Source: an uncultured Oscillibacter sp.
GTDB lineage: Bacteria; Bacillota; Clostridia; Oscillospirales; Oscillospiraceae
Direction: 5' to 3'
DNA: 5,038 nucleotides
Assembly (NCBI GenBank): GCA_946183175.1
Contig: CAMHBH010000137.1
Coordinates: 1 to 5,038 of the forward strand
A program made the translations under genes and the position numbers. Each line of letters opens with the position of its first letter. The first letter of the stretch is position 1. Below, one piece after another: positions 1-4,613 of the stretch. The notes beneath the pieces were generated by a model, which worked only from the letters and a program-made list of their open reading frames with translations, made no database searches and had not been told where the DNA came from.

Positions 1-10
1 GCATGTCCAT
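1..10 (-). CDS. Probable 5' end of a divergent gene (3 codons in window, partial)
   Basis: On the minus strand an ATG lies at 10-8 and reads Met-Asp-Met before the window ends. It is preceded by AAAGGA (26-21), a plausible ribosome binding site about 10 nt upstream, and by a promoter-like TTGCAT-N17-TATAAT further up. That order and spacing (start of transcription near 35, leader about 25 nt) is what a real gene start would look like. The product cannot be identified from three residues. It would be transcribed away from gdhA. The call rests only on these signals, so it is tentative. Confidence 0.4.
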
Positions 11-41
11 AGTGCGTCCGTCCTTTCTGTCGATTGCGGCC

Positions 42-70
42 ATTATACGCCGGAACTGCACCAAATGCAA
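42..70 (-). promoter_or_regulatory. Sigma70-type promoter for the divergent left-edge gene
   Basis: Read on the minus strand, TTGCAT (70-65) and a perfect TATAAT (47-42) are separated by exactly 17 nt. The -35 matches consensus at only three positions (TTG), but the -10 is perfect. A ribosome binding site and ATG follow at the expected distance. Confidence 0.5.
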
Positions 71-102
71 CCGCGATTCTTGGCAAGGACGCCTCCACGC
101 CC

Positions 103-140
103 CCTCTGTCTCCTTACGGCGACACGGGAGGCTTTTTCCC
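103..140 (+). repeat. Degenerate copy of a dispersed GC-rich hairpin repeat
   Basis: Positions 121-140 (GACACGGGAGGCTTTTTCCC) match 1829-1850 after gdhA except for a 2-nt deletion in the G run. The upstream half (CCTCTGTC) pairs imperfectly with GACACGGGAG through TGTC/GACA and a few G-C pairs. The T5 run makes it terminator-like on the plus strand, but no plus-strand gene precedes it here, so it is better read as a member of an intergenic repeat family. Confidence 0.5.
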
Positions 141-210
141 GCACCCGACGGTTTTGCCTACCCGCCCGGCGGAAGGGCATTTCCGCAGGCGCAACGGCGG
201 AATCCGGACG

Positions 211-224
211 TTTTCCCGGGAAAA
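211..224. repeat. Perfect 14-bp palindrome TTTTCCCGGGAAAA
   Basis: TTTTCCC at 211-217 is followed directly by its reverse complement GGGAAAA at 218-224. It lies about 107 bp upstream of the gdhA -35. With no loop it is more likely a DNA-level dyad, such as a binding site for a dimeric regulator, than an RNA hairpin. No regulator can be named, and it may be chance. Confidence 0.35.
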
Positions 225-282
225 ACAAAGATACGCTGTTTTGTCTTTCCGGGGCGTAAAGCGCGGCTTTTTTGTGAAAATG

Positions 283-342
283 TCAGGAAATTGTGCCGCT
301 GTCCGCCCGCGATTTCAGGAAATTTCCTTCTTGTGCGGGCGG
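283..342. promoter_or_regulatory. Putative operator region: direct and inverted repeats at the gdhA promoter
   Basis: TCAGGAAATT occurs at 283-292 and again at 315-324, 32 bp apart, or about three helical turns. The second copy overlaps the palindrome GGAAATTTCC (318-327). An 8-bp inverted repeat, CCGCCCGC (303-310) and GCGGGCGG (335-342), brackets the second copy and overlaps the -35 hexamer. This arrangement just upstream of and over the -35 suits regulator binding, but the factor is unknown and function is inferred from position only. Confidence 0.35.
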
Positions 343-359
343 CCTCATTTCTGTATAAT
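331..359 (+). promoter_or_regulatory. gdhA promoter
   Basis: A perfect -10 TATAAT lies at 354-359. The hexamer 17 nt upstream, TTGTGC (331-336), keeps only the TTG of the -35 consensus, so the promoter probably depends on an activator or is moderate in strength. Transcription would start near 366, leaving a leader of about 36 nt before the gdhA start. Confidence 0.6.
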
Positions 360-401
360 CACACAGGATATCCGAGAATAAACCGAATGGGGGTAACAGC
401 C

Positions 402-1751
402 ATGTTACAGAGCGCGTATTTGAAGCGGGTCTACGAGCAGGTCACGACACGCGACCCGGACCAGAAGGAGTTCCATCAGGCGGTACTGGAAGTTCTGGAA
501 GGCCTCGACAGAATGCTCCCTCAGCACCCGGAGTACGAGAAGACGGGGCTGATTGAGCGCTTTGTCGAACCCGAACGCGTCGTGACGTTCCGGGTGCCCT
601 GGGTCGACGACGCCGGAAACGTGCGCGTGAACCGCGGCTACCGCGTGCAGTTCAATTCGGCCATCGGGCCCTACAAGGGCGGCCTGCGCTTCCACCCGAC
701 GGTGAACCTGTCTATCCTGAAGTTCCTGGGCTTTGAGCAGATTCTCAAGAACAGCCTGACCGGACTGCCCATCGGCGGCGGCAAGGGCGGCGCGGATTTC
801 GACCCGAAGGGCAAGAGCGAGGGCGAAGTCATGCGCTTCTGTCAGAGCTTCATGACGGAGTTACAGCGGCATATCGGGCAATTCGTGGACGTTCCCGCCG
901 GGGACATCGGCGTAGGCGGACGCGAAATCGGCTACCTGTTCGGCCAGTACAAGCGCATCCGCGACAGCTACGACGCCGCCGTGCTGACCGGGAAGGGCCT
1001 CGATTTCGGCGGCTCCCTGGCCCGTACCGAGGCCACCGGATACGGCCTCTGCTACCTCACCGCCGAGATGTTGCAGTGCATGAAGAACGAGAGTTTCGCG
1101 GGGAAGACCGTCGTCATCTCCGGTTCCGGCAACGTCGCGACATTCGCCGCCGAGAAGGCCATGACGCTGGGCGCGAAAGTCGTCGCTATGAGCGACTCCA
1201 ACGGATACGTGCACGACCCCGACGGAATCAAGCTGGACATCGTCAAGGACATCAAAATCGGCCACCGCGGACGTATCAAGGAGTACGCCGACCGGGTTCC
1301 GGGCAGCACGTACGCGGAAGGGTTCCGGGGCATTTGGACGATTCCCTGTGACATCGCGCTCCCGTGCGCCACGCAGAACGAGATTGACGAGGAGACCGCG
1401 AAAATCATCGTGAAAAACGGCGCAATGGCCGTGGCGGAAGGCGCGAATATGCCCAGCCGCCCGGAGGCAATCGCGGTATTCCAGAACGCGGGCCTGTTAT
1501 TCGCCCCGGCGAAGGCGGCCAACGCGGGCGGCGTCGCGACGAGCGCGCTGGAGATGAGCCAGAACAGCATGCGCTACAGCTGGACGTTCGAGGAAGTCGA
1601 CGCGAAGCTCAAGGGCATTATGGTCAACATCTTCCACAACATCCACGACGCGGCGGAGCAGTACGGCGCGGCGGGCGATTTGGTAGCGGGCGCGAATATC
1701 GCCGGATTCCAGAAGGTCGCCAACGCCATGCTTGCGCAGGGCATTGTGTAA
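402..1751 (+). CDS. gdhA: NADP-specific glutamate dehydrogenase
   Basis: The 449-residue enzyme reductively aminates 2-oxoglutarate with ammonia to glutamate in the cytoplasm. Its length matches the hexameric bacterial small-subunit family (about 447 in E. coli). The N-terminal dimerisation and substrate domain (about 1-200) contains KGGLRFHP with Lys92, Lys116, GGGKGGADFDPKGKS with catalytic Lys128, and PAGDIGVGGREIGY with Asp168. The nucleotide-binding domain (about 205-370) has the Rossmann loop GSGNVA at 241-246. The C-terminus has the family motif NAGGVATSALEMSQNS at 374-389. I chose ATG 402 because the product then begins at the usual family N-terminus and a G5 run (389-393) lies 8 nt upstream. 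An in-frame ATG at 387 would add five residues and has a poorer ribosome binding site. NADP rather than NAD use is inferred from overall similarity to biosynthetic GdhA. The gene is intact, monocistronic and convergent with ilvBN. Confidence 0.97.
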   Translation: MLQSAYLKRVYEQVTTRDPDQKEFHQAVLEVLEGLDRMLPQHPEYEKTGLIERFVEPERVVTFRVPWVDDAGNVRVNRGYRVQFNSAIGPYKGGLRFHPTVNLSILKFLGFEQILKNSLTGLPIGGGKGGADFDPKGKSEGEVMRFCQSFMTELQRHIGQFVDVPAGDIGVGGREIGYLFGQYKRIRDSYDAAVLTGKGLDFGGSLARTEATGYGLCYLTAEMLQCMKNESFAGKTVVISGSGNVATFAAEKAMTLGAKVVAMSDSNGYVHDPDGIKLDIVKDIKIGHRGRIKEYADRVPGSTYAEGFRGIWTIPCDIALPCATQNEIDEETAKIIVKNGAMAVAEGANMPSRPEAIAVFQNAGLLFAPAKAANAGGVATSALEMSQNSMRYSWTFEEVDAKLKGIMVNIFHNIHDAAEQYGAAGDLVAGANIAGFQKVANAMLAQGIV

Positions 1752-1817
1752 GAGAAGAACGACGGTTCCTGTATGACAGGGCCTGACGGGGACAGAGTTT
1801 CTCACTCCCTGCGGGCA

Positions 1818-1847
1818 CCTCCCCCGTTGACACGGGGGAGGCTTTTT
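1818..1847 (+). terminator. Rho-independent terminator after gdhA, built from a dispersed repeat
   Basis: A perfect 10-bp stem, CCTCCCCCGT (1818-1827) with ACGGGGGAGG (1832-1841), closes a TGAC loop. C and TTTTT (1843-1847) follow. It begins 67 nt after the gdhA stop. The sequence recurs elsewhere in the window (121-140 in the same orientation; 4381-4396 as reverse complement), so it is at once a terminator and a copy of an intergenic repeat. Confidence 0.75.
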
Positions 1848-1868
1848 CCCTGTCGCCTCCACAGGAAC

Positions 1869-1909
1869 AAAAACCATCCCGGACGTTTCAAGCGTCCGGG
1901 ACGGTTTTT
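1869..1909. terminator. Bidirectional terminator between convergent gdhA and ilvN
   Basis: The arms 1869-1885 and 1893-1909 form a 17-bp stem with one A-C mismatch (1876/1902). The loop is TTTCAAG. The outer stem is A5 paired with T5, so either strand gives a GC-rich hairpin ending in a U run. It lies 13 nt past the ilvN stop and is the second hairpin after gdhA, so it can end both transcription units. Confidence 0.88.
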
Positions 1910-1922
1910 GTATTGCGGGGCG

Positions 1923-2462
1923 TTATTCCTCGGCCTGTAAGGCCTGATAAATCGTGTCGGGGCCGCGCTCCATGGCAAGAGTACCGCTCTTTGCAATCTC
2001 CAGAATCGAGAAGTCGGAGAGGGTGTCAATGAGGGCGTCGTTCTTGACGGGCGTGCCGAATACGGCGATAGTCAGCGAATCGCGGCAGATGTCGATAATC
2101 TTGGCGCGGAAAATGTTGGCAATCTGGATAACTTCCTCGCGTCCGTCGCGGTCTTCGGTACGCACTTTAATGAGCGCGATTTCCCGGTGAATGGAGCCTT
2201 CGCTGTCGAGCACCTTCACGGCCAGGACGGGGAGCAGTTTCCGGCACTGCGCCGCGATTTGCTCAATCATCATCTCGTCGGCCATGAGTTCTATCGAGAT
2301 ACGGGTAATGTGGGGGCGGTCGGTGGCCCCGGAGACTATCGACTCGATATTGTAGCCCTTGCGGGAGAAGAGCCGCGCCACCTGACTGAGTACGCCGGGG
2401 ATATCCTGTACCAGAATGCACAGCGTGTAGCGCTTGCGCGCGCTGTCGAACTGCTTTTTCAT
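1923..2462 (-). CDS. ilvN: Acetolactate (acetohydroxyacid) synthase small regulatory subunit
   Basis: The 179-residue protein activates the catalytic subunit IlvB and normally confers valine feedback inhibition on the first common step of valine, leucine and isoleucine synthesis. The N-terminal ACT domain (about 12-85) shows PGVLSQVARLFSRKGYNIESI, with Gly23 and Asn38 at the positions that bind valine in E. coli IlvH. Asp20 replaces the Asn at the third such position, a change I believe occurs in other members. The C-terminal domain (about 90-179) begins with the typical REIALIKV at 93-100. The start ATG lies 13 nt after the ilvB stop, and a GAGGGGG ribosome binding site overlaps the ilvB TGA, so translation is probably coupled. 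The gene is intact and followed by the terminator at 1869-1909. The symbol ilvH would be equally acceptable. Confidence 0.96.
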   Translation of the reverse strand: MKKQFDSARKRYTLCILVQDIPGVLSQVARLFSRKGYNIESIVSGATDRPHITRISIELMADEMMIEQIAAQCRKLLPVLAVKVLDSEGSIHREIALIKVRTEDRDGREEVIQIANIFRAKIIDICRDSLTIAVFGTPVKNDALIDTLSDFSILEIAKSGTLAMERGPDTIYQALQAEE

Positions 2463-2475
2463 ACGCGTCGCCCCC

Positions 2476-4179
2476 TCAATTCAACAGGAAGTCCGTCACG
2501 GGAGAGCCGCCCGCGACCATAGGCCTGACCATTTCGTCCATGTCGAGCACGGCGTCAATGACGGCCCCGCCGCCGCAGTTGAGCGCCGCCCGGAACGCGG
2601 CCTCAAATTCTTCCGCCGTCGTGGCGCGGTAGCCGTGGAGGCCGTAGGCCTCGGCGAGCTTCACGAAATCGGGGCCCCGGTCAAGGGTGGTCTCCGAGAA
2701 GCGCTTGCCGTAAATCAGGTTCTGCCATTGCCGTACCATCCCCAGACAGCCGTTGTTGAAAATCACGGTCACGACCGGGAAATGGTAGTGTTCGACGGTG
2801 GCAAGTTCGTTGCAGTTCATGCGGAAACAGCCGTCGCCCGTGAGGTGCAGTACGCGCCGCTCCGGGAATCCGGCCTGCGCGCCGATAGCCGCGCCCAGTC
2901 CGAAGCCCATCGTGCCGAAGCCGCCGCTGGTGAGGAGTTGTCCGGGGTAGTGGAAGTGTACGGACTGAATCGCCCACATTTGATGTTGCCCGACATCCGT
3001 CGAGAAAATCGTAGTCTCGGGCGCGGCGCGGTTGATAATGTCCATAATCTGGGCGGGGTTGAGCGGGCCGCCGGAAGGCGCGGATTCCTCCGCGGGGCGT
3101 AACGACAGAATGCGGTCTTTCCACGCCGAATGTTGCAGTTGTTCCATACGGGCGTTGAGCGCGAAGAGTACCGCTTTCGCGTCGCCGACAATGTGCAAAT
3201 CGGTCAGGATGTTCTTGTCAATCTCCGACTGGTCGATGTCAATCTGTACGACCTTGGCCTGTGCGGCGAACGTGCCCGGGTCAGTCGCGACGCGGTCGGA
3301 GAAACGACAGCCGACGGCAATCAGCAAATCGCACTCGGCGCAGGCCGTATTCGACGCGTGGGAGCCGTGCATGCCAATCATGCCCGTGACAAGCCGGTGG
3401 TCTCCGGCGATTCCGCCGCCGCCCATGACGGTAATCGCGACGGGGGCGTCGAGCCTCTCGGCGAACGTCAGGAACTCGGCGCTTGCGCGTCCGCGCACCA
3501 CGCCGCCGCCGCACACAAGAAACGGGCGTTCCGACTGCTGAATCAGTTCCAGCAGGCGGGAGATGTCATCCTCGTCGGGCTGAGGCGCGGACAGGCGGCG
3601 GCGTAACGCGCGTATATGCGGGAGCCTGTCGCCTTGCAGAATCGACGGTACGGGGGTGTATTCGACCATCTGCGCGGGGGCGGTCACGTTCTTGAGGAAG
3701 TCGACGAGTACCGGCCCCGGACGCCCCGACGCCGCGATGACGAACGCCTCCCGCATAACGGGCACAATCTCCGACGGGTCGCGTACCAGGAACGTCGCCT
3801 TCGTAATCGGCATGGCGATTCCGGTAATGTCGACTTCCTGGAAGGCGTCGCGCCCCAGCAGGTTTTCGCTGACGTTGCAGGTGATGAAGACCACCGGGGA
3901 CGAATCCAGGTGCGCCGTGGCGATACCCGTCGTAAGGTTCGTCGCGCCGGGGCCCGACGTGGCGAAACAGACCCCGACTTTCCCGGTGGCGCGGGCATAG
4001 CCGTCGGCGGCGTGCGACGCGCCTTGTTCGTGCGAGGTCAGGACGTGCCGGATTCTGTCCCGGTAGTGGTAGAGCTCGTCGTACAGGTTCAGGATGGTGC
4101 CGCCCGGGTAGCCGAATACGGTATCCACGCCCTGTTCCAGCAGACACTCCAGAATGGCTTGTGTAGAACGGATTTTCAA
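2476..4179 (-). CDS. ilvB: Acetolactate (acetohydroxyacid) synthase large catalytic subunit
   Basis: The 567-residue ThDP-, Mg- and FAD-dependent enzyme condenses pyruvate with pyruvate or 2-oxobutyrate, giving the precursors of valine/leucine and isoleucine. The N-terminal pyrimidine-binding domain (about 1-170) has GVDTVFGYPGG, catalytic Glu51 in SHEQGA, and AFQE at 112-115. The middle domain (about 200-335) has GMIGMHGSHASN, a family hallmark. The C-terminal pyrophosphate-binding domain has GDG at 448-450, closed by NN at 475-476. Trp485 in MVRQWQ, the residue linked to 2-oxobutyrate preference and herbicide binding, and the neighbouring ilvN argue for the biosynthetic enzyme rather than a catabolic AlsS. 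The start is TTG at 4179-4177, since AAGGAGGT (4193-4186) sits six bases before it and the protein then starts MKIRSTQAIL as expected. An upstream ATG at 4236 would start within the -35 element. Its leader is about 22 nt, too short for a T-box or attenuator. Confidence 0.97.
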   Translation of the reverse strand: MKIRSTQAILECLLEQGVDTVFGYPGGTILNLYDELYHYRDRIRHVLTSHEQGASHAADGYARATGKVGVCFATSGPGATNLTTGIATAHLDSSPVVFITCNVSENLLGRDAFQEVDITGIAMPITKATFLVRDPSEIVPVMREAFVIAASGRPGPVLVDFLKNVTAPAQMVEYTPVPSILQGDRLPHIRALRRRLSAPQPDEDDISRLLELIQQSERPFLVCGGGVVRGRASAEFLTFAERLDAPVAITVMGGGGIAGDHRLVTGMIGMHGSHASNTACAECDLLIAVGCRFSDRVATDPGTFAAQAKVVQIDIDQSEIDKNILTDLHIVGDAKAVLFALNARMEQLQHSAWKDRILSLRPAEESAPSGGPLNPAQIMDIINRAAPETTIFSTDVGQHQMWAIQSVHFHYPGQLLTSGGFGTMGFGLGAAIGAQAGFPERRVLHLTGDGCFRMNCNELATVEHYHFPVVTVIFNNGCLGMVRQWQNLIYGKRFSETTLDRGPDFVKLAEAYGLHGYRATTAEEFEAAFRAALNCGGGAVIDAVLDMDEMVRPMVAGGSPVTDFLLN

Positions 4180-4185
4180 GTGATA

Positions 4186-4193
4186 ACCTCCTT
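4186..4193 (-). promoter_or_regulatory. Strong ribosome binding site fixing the ilvB TTG start
   Basis: On the minus strand AAGGAGGT is followed by TATCAC and then TTG. This near-perfect anti-16S match at ideal spacing decides in favour of TTG 4179 over the in-frame ATG at 4236. Confidence 0.9.
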
Positions 4194-4207
4194 CCGCGCT
4201 TCCCCAT

Positions 4208-4236
4208 ACTATACGCAATTTTCGCGGAATGCGCAA
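4208..4236 (-). promoter_or_regulatory. ilvBN promoter
   Basis: On the minus strand TTGCGC (4236-4231) and TATAGT (4213-4208) are separated by 17 nt. An A6 tract (4246-4241) lies just upstream of the -35 and could act as an UP element. Transcription would start near 4201, only about 22 nt before the TTG start. The segment AAAAAAGGGCTTGC containing the start of the -35 is repeated exactly, in opposite orientation, at the ssrA promoter. Confidence 0.75.
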
Positions 4237-4246
4237 GCCCTTTTTT
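4233..4246 (-). repeat. Left arm of a 14-bp inverted repeat shared by two promoters
   Basis: The minus strand reads AAAAAAGGGCTTGC, identical to the plus strand at 4427-4440. Each copy supplies the A tract and first bases of the -35 element of the promoter pointing away from the other. Confidence 0.8.
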
Positions 4247-4286
4247 CAAAACGCCGCCTATACAGCCCCCGCGTCGTTGCGCGCAC

Positions 4287-4310
4287 ACCTTCCCCGCCGC
4301 GCGGGGGAGG
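4287..4310. repeat. GC-rich hairpin repeat unit
   Basis: CCTTCCCCGC (4288-4297) pairs with GCGGGGGAGG (4301-4310) over ten positions, one of them G-T, around a CGC loop. The arm sequence GGGGGAGG is the core of the repeats after gdhA and at 4381. There is no T run, so it is not a terminator on the plus strand. Confidence 0.6.
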
Positions 4311-4328
4311 CCAAAGCCGGAAAAAGTC

Positions 4329-4364
4329 CGGGGGAGGTGGGCCCGGAGAGCCGGAGAGGCCTCC
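4329..4364. repeat. GC-rich repeat unit with internal hairpin
   Basis: CGGGGGAGGTGGG is followed by a short stem (CCGG 4343-4346, loop AGAG, CCGG 4351-4354) and by GAGGCCTC, an 8-bp palindrome (4356-4363). The pattern of a GGGGGAGGTGG box, a variable small hairpin and a second GGAG-rich box resembles intergenic repeats I recall from Clostridia genomes; I could not check this. Confidence 0.5.
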
Positions 4365-4380
4365 ATGCGTTTCATTGCCT

Positions 4381-4396
4381 GTGTCAACGGGGGAGG
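4381..4396 (-). repeat. Inverted partial copy of the post-gdhA hairpin repeat
   Basis: GTGTCAACGGGGGAGG is the exact reverse complement of 1818-1833, covering the 5' arm, the loop and the first bases of the 3' arm. The rest of the second arm is missing here, so this copy cannot form the hairpin alone. Confidence 0.75.
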
Positions 4397-4426
4397 GGCT
4401 TTCCGCATATTTCCGGGCCTTGAATC

Positions 4427-4440
4427 AAAAAAGGGCTTGC
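4427..4440 (+). repeat. Right arm of a 14-bp inverted repeat shared by two promoters
   Basis: The plus strand reads AAAAAAGGGCTTGC, the exact reverse complement of 4233-4246. The arms are 180 bp apart and enclose the GC-rich repeat units. No target-site duplication is visible outside them, so promoter architecture is a better explanation than transposon ends. Confidence 0.8.
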
Positions 4441-4465
4441 AAACTGTCCAACTTTCGTGTATAAT
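4437..4465 (+). promoter_or_regulatory. ssrA promoter
   Basis: TTGCAA (4437-4442), a 17-nt spacer and a perfect TATAAT (4460-4465) form the strongest promoter in the window, with an A6 tract (4427-4432) just upstream that could act as an UP element. Transcription would begin near 4472, about 142 nt before the mature tmRNA, which implies a long 5' leader removed by processing. Confidence 0.8.
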
Positions 4466-4519
4466 AGCTCGTGTCTCGGGATATGATGAACGCAGGACGT
4501 GCTTTACACTGAAAAAATG

Positions 4520-4571
4520 CCGCGTTCTCATTGCAGACGTTGAGGTTTTTACTCTTCAGCATGAGACGCGG
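4520..4571 (+). promoter_or_regulatory. Structured ssrA leader with two competing hairpins
   Basis: A stem of 4520-4531 with 4561-4571 gives 11 pairs and one bulged T (CGCG, TCTCAT against ATGAGACGCG). The same 5' segment can instead pair locally: TCTCA (4526-4530) with TGAGG (4541-4545), followed directly by TTTTT (4546-4550), a weak terminator shape. The two folds exclude each other. The large hairpin is clear from the sequence; an attenuation role is inference, and the small stem has only about five pairs. Confidence 0.4.
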
Positions 4572-4613
4572 ATACCTGGCGGTGTAATTTCGCCGACGCA
4601 AAGCGGAAAATAT

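Larger units (their letters stand above)
11..401. other. Intergenic region upstream of gdhA
   Basis: No gene is supported here apart from the divergent start at the left edge. The gdhA reading frame happens to stay open back to position 3, but the conceptual product is rich in Arg, Pro and Cys, resembles no glutamate dehydrogenase N-terminus, and runs across promoter elements and a hairpin repeat. The region holds the minus-strand promoter (42-70), a degenerate GC-rich repeat (103-140), a 14-bp palindrome (211-224), a pair of 10-bp direct repeats (283-292, 315-324) and the gdhA promoter (331-359). Confidence 0.7.
4180..4613. other. Divergent intergenic region between ilvB and ssrA
   Basis: No protein gene is supported. 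The region contains the ilvB promoter (4208-4236), GC-rich repeat units (4287-4310, 4329-4364, 4381-4396), the ssrA promoter (4437-4465) and a structured leader (4472-4613). Open frames crossing it on either strand are low-complexity readings through the repeats. A nine-codon frame at 4483-4512 has no good ribosome binding site. Confidence 0.75.

Noticed and set aside
3..401. In-frame upstream extension of gdhA by 133 codons
   Set aside because: It crosses the gdhA promoter, leader and a hairpin repeat, has Arg/Pro/Cys-rich composition unlike the enzyme, and the family N-terminus begins at 402.
4180..4236. ilvB start at ATG 4236, adding 19 residues
   Set aside because: That ATG lies within the promoter -35 element with no ribosome binding site of note, while TTG 4179 has AAGGAGGT at ideal spacing and gives the expected N-terminus.
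4281..4406. CRISPR array
   Set aside because: The repeats are few, unequal in length and spacing, and vary in orientation. They lack regular spacers.
4233..4440. A MITE or insertion sequence bounded by the 14-bp inverted repeats
   Set aside because: No target-site duplication is visible, no transposase fragment lies inside, and both arms are explained as parts of promoters. Kept only as a lesser alternative.
4483..4512. Nine-codon frame (MMNAGRALH) in the ssrA leader as a leader peptide
   Set aside because: Only a weak GGGA precedes it, it has no run of regulatory codons, and such a short frame is expected by chance.
3566..4531. Long minus-strand frame overlapping ilvB in another register
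   Set aside because: It is an out-of-frame shadow of ilvB running into the intergenic repeats, Arg-rich and without a recognisable domain. The same holds for the other long frames opposite gdhA and ilvB.
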